A stretch of DNA of 32,980 nt from an uncultured Mucilaginibacter sp. (GTDB taxonomy: Bacteria; Bacteroidota; Bacteroidia; Sphingobacteriales; Sphingobacteriaceae): NCBI GenBank assembly GCA_903866915.1, contig CAIPPO010000059.1, forward strand, positions 1 to 32,980, read 5' to 3'. Of the stretch, positions 1-7,886 are shown in pieces. The position numbers were made by a program, and so were the translations under genes. Within the stretch, counting starts at the first letter, position 1, and each line of letters begins with the position of its first letter. Under the pieces are notes generated by a model, which saw only the letters and a list, made by a program, of their open reading frames with translations, did not search any database and was not told the origin of the DNA.

Positions 1-713
1 AAAACTGAGGATGAGGAAAAATCGCCGTACACTTTACAACTTCTGCCGCATTGCGCGCAAAAGAAACAAGCTTCGCGACTGTTATTGATCTTTTTAGTGA
101 GGATAGATAAACGTGAAGGAATGACCGGGATATTGATCTTTGCATTCGAACGCTGGAGCATTATTTCATGCAGGCGGGGTTTCGGAGGAGGCAGGAAGTA
201 ACCATCCGGATCATTATATAGCCCTTCATTGGTACCAAATACCCCGATAAGCTGATCTATCTTATCATAGTAAGGCTTGATATCATCATAGCCGATAGGC
301 CAGTCGTCGCCTAAACCATCAATACTCTTCCGTTTAAAATCATTCGGACCAAAACGAAGTGAGATACGGCCCCAGTGATTGGTTCTGCCGCCTACCATCC
401 GGGCGCGCCACCATTCCCAGTTACTACCGGGTGCCTGAGTGTAGGGTTCGCCATCGATCTCCCATCCCCAATAACAGCCATCGAAATCGCCGAATGGCCG
501 GTATTTTGTGCTTGCTCCTCTTCGTGGTGAATCCCATGGATTTTTTAATTGCGATGAATTTTCGCGCGGATCGAAGTTCGCTCCTGCTTCCAGCAAGCAA
601 ACCTTTAAACCTGCATTGGCCAAAACGTAGGCTGCCATACCGCCGCCTGCACCTGACCCTACAATAATAGCATCATATTTCTTTGACTGCTTCTTGATCT
701 GGATATCGTCCAT
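1..713 (-). CDS. GMC-family FAD-dependent oxidoreductase, N-terminal part (runs off left edge)
   Basis: The frame is open from an ATG at 713 to the window edge, giving about 237 residues. The N-terminus carries a classic FAD-binding Rossmann motif, IIVGSGAGGGMAAYVLA, at about residues 16-32, followed by the LLEAG strand end. Near residue 110 is MVGGRTNHWG, the substrate/FAD-contact signature seen in GMC oxidoreductases of the gluconate 2-dehydrogenase alpha-subunit type. A cysteine cluster (CFFCAQCGRSC) lies near residue 220, where that subfamily also has cysteines. The family oxidises sugars or alcohols with FAD, often passing electrons to a membrane cytochrome. No partner subunit is visible in the window. 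A TAnnTTTG promoter element lies 55 bp upstream of the ATG. The family call is safe; the substrate cannot be read from this fragment. Confidence 0.85.
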   Translation of the reverse strand, partial: MDDIQIKKQSKKYDAIIVGSGAGGGMAAYVLANAGLKVCLLEAGANFDPRENSSQLKNPWDSPRRGASTKYRPFGDFDGCYWGWEIDGEPYTQAPGSNWEWWRARMVGGRTNHWGRISLRFGPNDFKRKSIDGLGDDWPIGYDDIKPYYDKIDQLIGVFGTNEGLYNDPDGYFLPPPKPRLHEIMLQRSNAKINIPVIPSRLSILTKKINNSREACFFCAQCGRSCKVYGDFSSSSV

Positions 714-767
714 GTAATTTGATAATAAGCGTTAAATTTTAAAAAAAGAATTTAAATGGGATTAACA

Positions 768-775
768 CAAATCTA
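768..775 (-). promoter_or_regulatory. Bacteroidota -7 element upstream of the GMC oxidoreductase
   Basis: The minus strand reads TAGATTTG, an exact match to the Bacteroidota -7 consensus TAnnTTTG. It lies in the 130-bp gap between the DUF58 gene and the oxidoreductase start at 713. The -33 region is only T-rich (TTTTT), so the match rests on the -7 element. It suggests the oxidoreductase has its own promoter. Confidence 0.5.
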
Positions 776-843
776 CATTTTGATTCGTGTTTTAAAAATT
801 CAAGGTAGTCTCTTTTTGTATTTAATTTGTTACCCGGTTTGCA

Positions 844-1764
844 TTAAATCATGCTATTGCGTTTTACTAGGTACGATTTAAGCAAATGGTTGTATCCTTC
901 ATCAATATTTGCGTCAACCAGATCAATATGGTATTGAGCACATTTCAGTTCGAGCTGGTGACGATAATTACCCAGGCCAGACTGGTATACCTCGCGGATT
1001 TTGCCCGGATGAACTTTTATTTCTTCTCCACTTTCGATATCAATAAAATGATGGGGGCGGTTATCGAAATCAAAATTTACTTCCTTACCCCTTTCATTAA
1101 CATTGAAGATGATCACTTCGTGCTTGTTATATTTTAGGTGCTGTATAGCCGCAAATAATGCTTGTAATTTTTCTTCGCTGGCATTATTCTCCAGCATATC
1201 GCTGAAAATAATGATCATCGAACGCTTGTGAATCTCTTCAGCCACATGATGCAAAACCTCTGCAATATTGGTTTTGGTAGTTTGACGTGGCTGGCTGTAA
1301 GATCGCTCCAACTCGGTATACAAATGAAAAAGGTGGCTGGCGGTCGACTTAGCCTGGCTGATCCAGTCTATCTTTTCCGAAAAAAGACATAAGCCAAATG
1401 CATCCCTTTGCGATTTAAAAAGATACATCAGCGACGCTGCTGCATAAATTGAGAATTGCAACTTATTGACACCCTTATCCGGAAAATTCATCGAAGAGGA
1501 AGTATCCAGCAATAAATAACAGCGCAGGTTGGTCTCTTCTTCAAATTGCTTTACAAATAATTTATCGGTTCGGGCGTACAGTTTCCAGTCGATATTCTTT
1601 ACCGATTCGCCGTTATTATATAGCCGATGCTGAGCAAATTCCACCGAAAAACCATGGAAGGGACTTTGATGCAACCCCGTAATAAAACCTTCTACTACCT
1701 GGCGGGCAAGGAGTTCGAGGTTATCTAATTGGCGTATCTGTTGTTCTTCGCGCAGTGAAGGCAT
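844..1764 (-). CDS. DUF58 domain-containing protein (vWA-like fold)
   Basis: This 306-residue protein has the DUF58 signature around residues 50-75 (NNGESVKNIDWKLYART) followed by a vWA-like strand and metal-site motif, LLLDTSSSMNF (DxSxS), near residues 85-95. It has no signal peptide or membrane span and matches the usual length of the family. DUF58 proteins usually sit beside a MoxR AAA+ ATPase and vWA membrane proteins and are thought to act in envelope or complex maturation. No MoxR gene is adjacent here: the upstream side is a 338-bp repeat-bearing gap and the downstream neighbour is the oxidoreductase. The start MPSLREEQQ at 1764 gives a normal family N-terminus. The exact role is unknown. 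Confidence 0.9.
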   Translation of the reverse strand: MPSLREEQQIRQLDNLELLARQVVEGFITGLHQSPFHGFSVEFAQHRLYNNGESVKNIDWKLYARTDKLFVKQFEEETNLRCYLLLDTSSSMNFPDKGVNKLQFSIYAAASLMYLFKSQRDAFGLCLFSEKIDWISQAKSTASHLFHLYTELERSYSQPRQTTKTNIAEVLHHVAEEIHKRSMIIIFSDMLENNASEEKLQALFAAIQHLKYNKHEVIIFNVNERGKEVNFDFDNRPHHFIDIESGEEIKVHPGKIREVYQSGLGNYRHQLELKCAQYHIDLVDANIDEGYNHLLKSYLVKRNSMI

Positions 1765-1939
1765 TTTACGAATGTAGCGTGTGCGGATTTAGTATGCAAG
1801 TAAAGCGAGGAAAAGAAATGGGGAGTGGGGAATGCGGATCGCGGAATGCTAAATGCCGAGTGTGTCTGAACTGCTGATTCATTTGATTAAATTGAATGCG
1901 CTGATGTTAAAGTAGACAATTAACTGATAGACAATTGAC

Positions 1940-2045
1940 TAAAGGACAAAAGACAAAGGACAAAGGACAGCGAAGCGAAATGACCAATGACAGCGCAGTG
2001 AAATGACGCGTAGCAAATGACCAATGCCAGCGCAGCGAAATGACC
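1940..2045. repeat. Short imperfect direct repeats
   Basis: Two repeat types are adjacent. From about 1941 to 1970 a heptamer, (G/A)GACAAA, recurs three to four times. From 1968 to 2045 a roughly 18-23 bp unit, CAGCG(A/C)AG(C/T)GAAATGACC, starts at 1968, 1991 and 2028. The second copy is interrupted by a GCGTAGCAAATGACC segment that is itself a partial copy. The unit has no long inverted repeat and no open frame. It could be a decaying intergenic repeat family, a slippage product, or both. Confidence 0.7.
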
Positions 2046-2080
2046 AAAAAAAAACCGGACCTGGAAAACCAGAGCCGGTC
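2046..2080 (-). terminator. Rho-independent terminator of trxA
   Basis: On the minus strand CCGGCTCTGG, a TTTT loop and CCAGGTCCGG form a 10-position stem (2055-2078) with one mismatch and one G-T pair, followed by nine Ts (2046-2054). It begins 24 bp past the trxA stop, a textbook intrinsic terminator position. Confidence 0.85.
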
Positions 2081-2102
2081 GCACTTATGCTGATTGATTG
2101 AG

Positions 2103-2423
2103 TTATGCTAATTGTTTGTCCAATTTGCCTGCAAGAACAGATTTTGGCACAGCGCCAATCTGCTTGTCAACAATCTCGCCTTTATTGAAGTACAATAAAG
2201 CCGGAATATTGCGGATACCAAACTTCATCGATATGCCTGGGTTATGGTCGACGTTTACTTTGCCAACTACAGCTTTACCGCTGTATTCTTTAGCAATTTC
2301 TTCTACAACCGGACCAACCATACGGCAGGGGCCGCACCATTCTGCCCAAAAGTCTACCAATACAGGTTTATCTGATTTAAGGACCAATTCCTCGAAGTTT
2401 GCATCTGTTATTTCTAAAGCCAT
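2103..2423 (-). CDS. trxA: Thioredoxin
   Basis: This 106-residue protein is a full-length single-domain thioredoxin. The redox centre WAEWCGPCR places the CGPC active site at residues 30-33, and the cis-proline loop is at residues 73-74 (NIPALLYF, with Ala where Thr is commoner). There is no signal peptide, so it is cytoplasmic and reduces protein disulfides using thioredoxin reductase, which is not in the window. The gene is a self-contained unit: a TATATTTG promoter lies just upstream and a strong terminator just downstream. The start at 2423 gives the standard thioredoxin N-terminus (MALEITDANFEE). Confidence 0.96.
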   Translation of the reverse strand: MALEITDANFEELVLKSDKPVLVDFWAEWCGPCRMVGPVVEEIAKEYSGKAVVGKVNVDHNPGISMKFGIRNIPALLYFNKGEIVDKQIGAVPKSVLAGKLDKQLA

Positions 2424-2449
2424 GATCTTTTAATTTTAAATATTTCCTC

Positions 2450-2482
2450 CAAATATACTGTATTCAAATAGCTTGCCACAAG
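2450..2482 (-). promoter_or_regulatory. Bacteroidota-type promoter of trxA
   Basis: On the minus strand the -7 element is TATATTTG (2450-2457), an exact TAnnTTTG match. A TTGT sits about 20 bp upstream at 2478-2481 in the -33 position. The transcript would start about 20 bp before the trxA ATG at 2423. Confidence 0.65.
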
Positions 2483-2513
2483 TGCCGGTATGCCAATGTG
2501 ACAATGTGATTAT

Positions 2514-2532
2514 GTTAGCCTAAAAGGCTAAC
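2514..2532. repeat. Perfect 7-bp inverted repeat (stem-loop) between trxA and the next gene
   Basis: GTTAGCC, a TAAAA loop and GGCTAAC form a perfect stem. On neither strand is it followed by a convincing T tract, so it is a weak terminator candidate at best. It lies about 105 bp past the stop of the minus-strand gene that ends at 2638. It could be an RNA-stabilising hairpin or a weak terminator. Confidence 0.4.
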
Positions 2533-2637
2533 TTTCTGGTGACGATAAAAGTATGGTTTAAACCAATTAAACACCAATTTAATTATTAACACGTTGCCCC
2601 AGTATATCAGTTTATTAACACCCGGGCTAGCAATTTG

Positions 2638-3351
2638 TCAGTTCGCTTTTCTAAATTCTGTTGCTTTCGACTTGATATACAATAATATATCATAGTCGCT
2701 CGCCTTTTTTACCCAATCGAGCGTTGGGTAATATTTATCCATATAGGTTTGCAGCGAGTCGCCTTTCAGTCCGGTTACCCTGCTTACCAAACCGCGGTTA
2801 AATCGCGTTGCTATATAATCTCCCTGCTCATCGCGCAGCAATACTTTTTGCAGTTTATATTTCGGATCGCTATTCCGGGTTAGTGCACTTATTACCCGCA
2901 ACAAGTCTATGCTCACAAAAGTGAAAGGCACATTGGACGGCGGCGCAACAAAGGCGTCTTTTAATTTGGCTGGCTGGTAATTAAACACCTTACTGTATTC
3001 GGCTCGGTGATCGATGGAGTCTTTTTGATGATTACGTTCAGCTTTGATGGTTACTTCTTTTAAGTTGACCGAAGCCGTTTCAAGGCGGATTACGATATAT
3101 TTTTGTACTGGCAACTTTACTGGAAATATCAAGGTCTTATACCCAATAGCAAATACTTTAATGGTATCTCCAACACCCTTAACTTGAATATTGAAATTTC
3201 CGGCGGCATTAGTAGCTGTTTGGTAACCCGAATGTGTAAAGAGCCTTGCGGCAACCGGCGTGTTGGTTGAATCGGATACGATCTTTCCGCTGATCACTTG
3301 TGCTTTGACCGTCGCACAGCAAAAAACTAAAAGGATAAATAACCAGCGCAT
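2638..3351 (-). CDS. Secreted protein with carboxypeptidase-like regulatory (CarboxypepD_reg-like) domain
   Basis: This 237-residue protein starts with a short signal peptide (hydrophobic core LFILLVFCCATV, likely cleaved after VKAQ at residue 18). Residues of about 19-95 read as the beta-sandwich regulatory domain common in Bacteroidota outer-membrane and secreted proteins: ISGKIVSDSTNTPVAAR, GNFNIQV, IGYKTL and the closing LKEVTIKAE. In TonB-dependent transporters this domain precedes a plug and barrel, but here the protein ends after about 140 more residues with no barrel. That C-terminal part has no recognisable motif. Its site is probably the periplasm or cell surface. A TATTTTTG element ends only 3 bp before the ATG, which would make a nearly leaderless transcript if real. 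Precise function unknown. Confidence 0.75.
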   Translation of the reverse strand: MRWLFILLVFCCATVKAQVISGKIVSDSTNTPVAARLFTHSGYQTATNAAGNFNIQVKGVGDTIKVFAIGYKTLIFPVKLPVQKYIVIRLETASVNLKEVTIKAERNHQKDSIDHRAEYSKVFNYQPAKLKDAFVAPPSNVPFTFVSIDLLRVISALTRNSDPKYKLQKVLLRDEQGDYIATRFNRGLVSRVTGLKGDSLQTYMDKYYPTLDWVKKASDYDILLYIKSKATEFRKAN

Positions 3352-3417
3352 TTACAAAAATAGCTCTTGGAGTGATTGGAGGGTAGGGGTTTAACAGTAT
3401 TTAACGGACTGTTATGA

Positions 3418-3672
3418 TTACCAAAGTATATTGTTATTATTTAATAACTTTCTGGCTTTTGCTTTGACCTGTTCCCAAAGAATCCCAGGTTCTTTACCGC
3501 TTTCAAAAGAATCAATTCTGATTTGAAGTTCATTTAGAAAGGCATCGCATTCCGACAAATTTACTGCGTTAATACCCTCAATCCCGAACGAATATAGCGC
3601 CGACCCCGGGTACTTGTTATCATCAGCGGAAATTTGGTTTTTAAAGTTTATCCGTGTTGCTACTTTTTTCAT
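3418..3672 (-). CDS. Small protein of unknown function (weak addiction-module-component resemblance)
   Basis: This 84-residue ORF lies 38 bp downstream of dnaE on the same strand and may be co-transcribed with it. It has no signal peptide or membrane span. The C-terminal half (residues of about 46-80) has the pattern ELQIRIDSFESGKEPG followed by WEQVKAKARK. This resembles the short putative addiction-module component (PF09720-like) proteins, which end in a helix, a G-x-x-W-E-E-V-K turn and a basic tail. The N-terminal half does not look like that family, and no RelE/ParE-like toxin gene is adjacent, so the resemblance may be chance. The frame is plausible as a gene because it starts with MKK and fills most of the gap. 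Confidence 0.55.
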   Translation of the reverse strand: MKKVATRINFKNQISADDNKYPGSALYSFGIEGINAVNLSECDAFLNELQIRIDSFESGKEPGILWEQVKAKARKLLNNNNILW

Positions 3673-3710
3673 TTACTAAAATAAAGAAACAAATAAAACG
3701 AAATTACAAC

Positions 3711-6700
3711 CTAATTCAACATCGGCTGCACATGTGTCAATTGATGGATCTCGTCCAATAACTCATCATTCGGGTTCACTTTATAGGTTTTTGAAGGGAG
3801 CTCGATCAGTATCGATTCTTCAACATCCTTCACCAAAAAACGGAGCGTACAATTTTTTACCGGGTACTTTTTGTTATTTGTCTCCAATATCTGCTGCAGG
3901 CTATCCACCAGGCTATCATTCAGAGAATTAAGTTCGAGGCAGACGGTAATTGATTTTGCCAGTTTATCCCGCACTTCTGTTAACAAACCGATGGAGCTGA
4001 TGCGCAGGTCCCAATTATCTTTTTGTTTGAATTTTTCGTCGATACTGCCTTTGATCTGCAAAAAATAACCTTCCACCATCAGGTTACGGTATTTGATATA
4101 ATCGTCGCCGAATAGTGCAAATTCATACGAATCAAAATAATCCTCCAGCATAAAGGTGCCGAAAGGCTTGCCGGTCTTGGTCATTTTATGCTGTACATTG
4201 GAAGCCAGGCCACCAACACTGATCTCGCCACGTTTTCGCAATTCGGCAAAGGCAACCTTGATATCATCTCCCCCCTCACCCGAACGCGCCTTTTGCATAA
4301 TCTTCAGGTCGGATACCGTCGTATTACAGTAGCGGTTAAGCTCCAGTTTGTAATTATCCAGCGGATGCCCGGTCAGGTAAATACCGATCACATCTTTTTC
4401 GTATTTCAATTTTTCGATCAGCGGAAATTCTTCCGATTCTGGTAGCGGCGGCTCGGGGATATAGGAAGCGACGGCACCACCGAACAATGACACCTGCGAG
4501 CTGCTTTGTGTATTCTGGTAATCATTGGCGTATTTGATCATACGCTCGATGCCATTCAAAAGACCGTTTTCTGTTTTTGCAAAGAACTGGGCACGATTGT
4601 ACTTAAACTCATCAAATGCCCCGCTATACACCAGGTTTTCGTAAGATTTTTTATTCACCGAGCGTACGTTGGAGCGGCGTGCAAAATCATAGATACTCTG
4701 GTACGGACCGTTAGCTACCCGTTCATCAATAATGCTTTCAATGGCTTTGTCACCAACACCCTTAACGCCGGTTAACCCAAACCTTACCTGCCCTTTGTCG
4801 TTCACTGCAAAGGCCATATCCGATTCATTGATATCCGGACCCAGTACCGGCACGCCCATACGCCGGCATTCTTCCATAAAGAAAGATATCTTTTCAATGC
4901 TGTTCTGGTTATTCAAAACCGCAGCCATGTATTCGGCAGGATAATGGGCTTTCAGGTAAGCCGTCTGGTAAGCTACAAAAGCATAGCAGGTAGAGTGCGA
5001 TTTGTTGAATGCATATTGCGCAAAGGCCTTCCAGTCGTTCCAAATTTTCGTCAGTTTATCCTGGGCATGGCCTTTAGCAGTAGCGCCCGACATAAACTGA
5101 GCCTCCATTTTATTCAACACCTCGATTTGCTTTTTACCCATTGCCTTACGCAAAACGTCGGCATCGCCTTTGCTGAATCCGGCAAGTTTTTGCGACAAAA
5201 GCATCACCTGTTCCTGGTACACCGTAATACCATAGGTTTCCCCCAGGTATTCTTCCATATCGTCCAGATCAAAGGTGATCGGCTCCAGTCCGTGTTTACG
5301 CTTGATGAAGTTTGGTATGTATTCGATTGGACCCGGCCGGTAAAGGGCATTCATAGCGATCAGGTCCTCAAACTTATCCGGCCTAAGTTCGCGCAGGTAC
5401 ATCTGCATACCATCACTTTCAAACTGGAAAGTGCCGTTGGTATCGCCCCGCTGGTATAATTCAAAGGTTTGCTGATCTTCTAAGGATATATAGTCGATAT
5501 CAATTTCAACATTATGGTTTTGTTTAATCAGCCTAAGCGCATCTTTGATAATGGTGAGCGTTTTAAGGCCCAGGAAGTCCATTTTGATTACTCCCGCATC
5601 CTCAATTACCCGACCATCGAACTGGGTTACCAGCAAGTCGGAGTCTTTTGCTGTGGCTACCGGAACGATATTGGTCAGGTCGTCAGGGGCAATGATGATA
5701 CCGGCAGCATGTACACCGGTATTTCGTACCGAGCCTTCCAGCTTTTCGGCTTCGCGGAGCACAATACCTTTCAAACCCGGGTCGTTGTATATCTCCTTTA
5801 ATTCAGGAACCTGGTCGATCGCAGCACGCAGGGTGATGCCCAACGTTTCAGGCACCAATTTCTTGAGGGCGTTAACTTCCGAAAGCGGCATATCCAATAC
5901 CCTGCCAACATCCTGTATGCTGGTACGGGCAGCCATAGAGCCGTAGGTAATGATCTGCGCTACCTGATTACGGCCGTATTTATCTACCACATAATCTATG
6001 ACCTTTTGGCGACCAGCGTCGTCAAAGTCGGTATCAATATCGGGCATCGACTTACGGTCGGGATTAAGGAATCTCTCGAAAAGGAGGTTATATTTGATCG
6101 GATCAATATTAGTGATACCGGTACAATAAGCCACTACCGAGCCTGCCGCAGACCCACGGCCCGGCCCAATAAATACCCCCATTTCTCTGCCCGATTTAAT
6201 AAAATCGGACACAATGAGGAAGTAGCCCGCGAAACCCATCGTACGTATCGTGAACAATTCAAAATCAATACGTTCCTGTACCTCGGGACTAATGTCTTTG
6301 TAGCGGTCTTTAGCGCCTGTATAAGTCAGATGCTTCAGGTACTCCCACTGGTTCATGTTCTCGGCTTCAGCTCCGCTATGGATCTTGAATTCGGGAGGGA
6401 TCGGGAAATTGGGCAACATAATATCCCTTTTCAGCTTCAGCACCTCCACCTTATCAACAATCTCGTTGGTGTTATCCAGGGCTTCGGGCAAGTCGTGAAA
6501 CAGCTTGCCCATTTCGTCCTGCGTTTTAAAATAGAACTGGTCGTTCGGGAAGCCGAAGCGATATCCTTTACCCCCTTCTTCGTCTGTCGCGATCGGGGTG
6601 CTTTGCATGTCGCCCGTATTTACACAAAGCAAAATATCATGTGCATTGCTGTCCTGCTGATCTACGTAGTGGGAGTCGTTCGAACAAATAACCTTTACCT

Positions 6701-7295
6701 GATGCTTTTTAGCGAATTTAAGCAAGGAGTTATTAACGATCTCCTGGTCAGGAATATTATGCCGTTGCAACTCTATGTAGTAGTCGTCTCCAAAAAGATC
6801 AAGCCACCATTTAAATTCCTTTTCGCCTTCATCCTCCCCATTCTTTAATATCGCCTGGGGCACCGAAGCACCGATACAACAGGTTGTTGCGATCAATCCT
6901 TTATGGTATTGCAGGATCAATTCTTTATCTATCCGAGGCCATTTACTGTAAAGACCCTCTATGTAGCCTAATGAACACAACTTTACCAGGTTGCGATAAC
7001 CTTCGGCGTTTTTCGCCAGCAAGAGCTGATGACAGCGAACATCCTTTTTCTCTTTGGTAAATTGCTTTTTATGCCGATCCGCAACAACGTAAAATTCGCA
7101 ACCTACAATTGGTTTTATATTGTGCTTACCTGCTTCGGCCACAAACTTAAACACGCCAAACATATTGCCGTGATCGGTGATAGCAAGTGCCTTCATACCA
7201 TCGGCAGCTGCTTTCTTGTAGAGCTTGGAAATATCTGCTGCCCCGTCTAATAACGAGAACTGCGTGTGTACGTGTAAGTGTGAAAAATCTGGCAT
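3711..7295 (-). CDS. dnaE: DNA polymerase III subunit alpha
   Basis: This 1194-residue protein is the replicative polymerase catalytic subunit, type DnaE1. It opens with a PHP domain (LHVHTQFSLLDG at about residues 7-18, then ITDHGNMFG). The C-family polymerase core follows, with the GPGRGSAAGSVVAY fingers/palm motif near residue 380 and the catalytic palm motif PDIDTDFDD near residue 418; the third carboxylate region is VIKMDFLGLKTL. The C-terminal third holds the tandem helix-hairpin-helix region (FGLTGVKGVGDKA) and an OB-fold region. The length is close to the E. coli subunit. The start at 7295 gives the canonical MPDFSHLHVH N-terminus. A TAGATTTG promoter and an unusually long Shine-Dalgarno-like stretch precede it, and a small unknown gene follows. 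Confidence 0.98.
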   Translation of the reverse strand: MPDFSHLHVHTQFSLLDGAADISKLYKKAAADGMKALAITDHGNMFGVFKFVAEAGKHNIKPIVGCEFYVVADRHKKQFTKEKKDVRCHQLLLAKNAEGYRNLVKLCSLGYIEGLYSKWPRIDKELILQYHKGLIATTCCIGASVPQAILKNGEDEGEKEFKWWLDLFGDDYYIELQRHNIPDQEIVNNSLLKFAKKHQVKVICSNDSHYVDQQDSNAHDILLCVNTGDMQSTPIATDEEGGKGYRFGFPNDQFYFKTQDEMGKLFHDLPEALDNTNEIVDKVEVLKLKRDIMLPNFPIPPEFKIHSGAEAENMNQWEYLKHLTYTGAKDRYKDISPEVQERIDFELFTIRTMGFAGYFLIVSDFIKSGREMGVFIGPGRGSAAGSVVAYCTGITNIDPIKYNLLFERFLNPDRKSMPDIDTDFDDAGRQKVIDYVVDKYGRNQVAQIITYGSMAARTSIQDVGRVLDMPLSEVNALKKLVPETLGITLRAAIDQVPELKEIYNDPGLKGIVLREAEKLEGSVRNTGVHAAGIIIAPDDLTNIVPVATAKDSDLLVTQFDGRVIEDAGVIKMDFLGLKTLTIIKDALRLIKQNHNVEIDIDYISLEDQQTFELYQRGDTNGTFQFESDGMQMYLRELRPDKFEDLIAMNALYRPGPIEYIPNFIKRKHGLEPITFDLDDMEEYLGETYGITVYQEQVMLLSQKLAGFSKGDADVLRKAMGKKQIEVLNKMEAQFMSGATAKGHAQDKLTKIWNDWKAFAQYAFNKSHSTCYAFVAYQTAYLKAHYPAEYMAAVLNNQNSIEKISFFMEECRRMGVPVLGPDINESDMAFAVNDKGQVRFGLTGVKGVGDKAIESIIDERVANGPYQSIYDFARRSNVRSVNKKSYENLVYSGAFDEFKYNRAQFFAKTENGLLNGIERMIKYANDYQNTQSSSQVSLFGGAVASYIPEPPLPESEEFPLIEKLKYEKDVIGIYLTGHPLDNYKLELNRYCNTTVSDLKIMQKARSGEGGDDIKVAFAELRKRGEISVGGLASNVQHKMTKTGKPFGTFMLEDYFDSYEFALFGDDYIKYRNLMVEGYFLQIKGSIDEKFKQKDNWDLRISSIGLLTEVRDKLAKSITVCLELNSLNDSLVDSLQQILETNNKKYPVKNCTLRFLVKDVEESILIELPSKTYKVNPNDELLDEIHQLTHVQPMLN

Positions 7296-7302
7296 AGCTA
7301 AT

Positions 7303-7315
7303 CTGGATCACCTCC
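7303..7315 (-). promoter_or_regulatory. Extended Shine-Dalgarno-like sequence of dnaE
   Basis: The minus strand reads GGAGGTGATCCAG, the complement of the common bacterial 16S rRNA 3' end (CTGGATCACCTCC), ending 7 bp before the dnaE ATG. The GGAGG core is about 15 bp from the start codon, farther than ideal. A GC-rich hairpin (CCCGG...TCGGG, about 7314-7329) lies directly upstream and abuts it. Bacteroidota generally make little use of Shine-Dalgarno pairing, so the length of this match stands out. Confidence 0.5.
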
Positions 7316-7341
7316 CGATAAATACCGGGACCCGGGGAATA

Positions 7342-7349
7342 CAAATCTA
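7342..7349 (-). promoter_or_regulatory. Bacteroidota -7 element of dnaE
   Basis: The minus strand reads TAGATTTG, an exact TAnnTTTG match, about 47 bp upstream of the dnaE ATG. I see no good -33 element. The implied leader of about 40 nt would contain the hairpin and the extended ribosome-binding sequence. Confidence 0.5.
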
Positions 7350-7460
7350 TCAAAACGGCTGAAATTTCCTCGGTACATTTATGCACACAATTGACCGATA
7401 TTAACATTTGTTTACGTACTAACAAGTAGATAAACTGAACTAAAATCTTATCATTGCGCC

Positions 7461-7886
7461 ATGCTTACAACCGTTCCACTGCAAATTATCGACTTACATG
7501 AAGATGGATTCCATCCGTTGATCGAGGTTTTTGTTTTTGGCAAACCATTTAAATTGGTACTTGATACCGGCGCCTCAAAAACCGCATTTGACTATGGAAC
7601 CATTCTGCTTGAAAATATTGAAATCAAATCCAGCGACCTGCTATCAACAGGCCTGTCTACCAATAGCATGGTTTCGCACACGGCTTTGATCAGCGACATG
7701 CACCTGGGCGAATTGCAGCTCGAACCATTTGAAGTTGCCGTGCTTGATCTATCGGGTATCAATATCGCTTACCGTCAATTAAATCGACCCGAAGTATTGG
7801 GCGTTTTGGGCGGCGATGTTTTGGTAAAATATAAAGCTGTGATCGACTATGGCGCTTCCAGGCTCAGTTTCTATTCCCAATCATAG
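7461..7886 (+). CDS. Retropepsin-like aspartic protease family protein
   Basis: This 141-residue protein is the size of a single retropepsin-like (clan AA) monomer. The catalytic motif LVLDTGASKTAFD puts the Asp at residue 35, and the family's second conserved element, the hydrophobic-hydrophobic-Gly near the C-terminus, appears as VLGVLGGDVLVKYKAVIDY (about 113-131). Such proteins act as homodimers, one Asp from each chain. There is no signal peptide, so it is probably cytoplasmic. It is divergent from dnaE, and its stop codon overlaps the end of the convergent T9SS gene by 6 bp. The substrate is unknown. The call is firm at family level only. Confidence 0.85.
   Translation: MLTTVPLQIIDLHEDGFHPLIEVFVFGKPFKLVLDTGASKTAFDYGTILLENIEIKSSDLLSTGLSTNSMVSHTALISDMHLGELQLEPFEVAVLDLSGINIAYRQLNRPEVLGVLGGDVLVKYKAVIDYGASRLSFYSQS

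Larger units (their letters stand above)
1765..2102. other. Gene-free stretch with imperfect short repeats and the trxA terminator
   Basis: These 338 bp between trxA and the DUF58 gene hold no credible reading frame. The left part (about 1765-1939) is ordinary-looking sequence with a few GCGGAATG/GGGAATGCGG echoes. The middle (1940-2045) is a cluster of short tandem and interspersed repeats, and the right end holds the trxA terminator. I see no clear promoter for the DUF58 gene here. Confidence 0.6.

Noticed and set aside
359-667. 102-codon plus-strand frame at the left edge
   Set aside because: It is antisense to the GMC oxidoreductase, whose FAD and GMC motifs are clear on the minus strand.
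1940-2045. CRISPR array
   Set aside because: Repeats are imperfect, short and unevenly spaced, with no unique spacers of regular length and no cas genes.
6006-6848. 280-codon plus-strand frame inside dnaE
   Set aside because: It is antisense to well-conserved polymerase motifs, has no protein-like motif of its own and no promoter or ribosome-binding sequence. It is a shadow of dnaE codon use.
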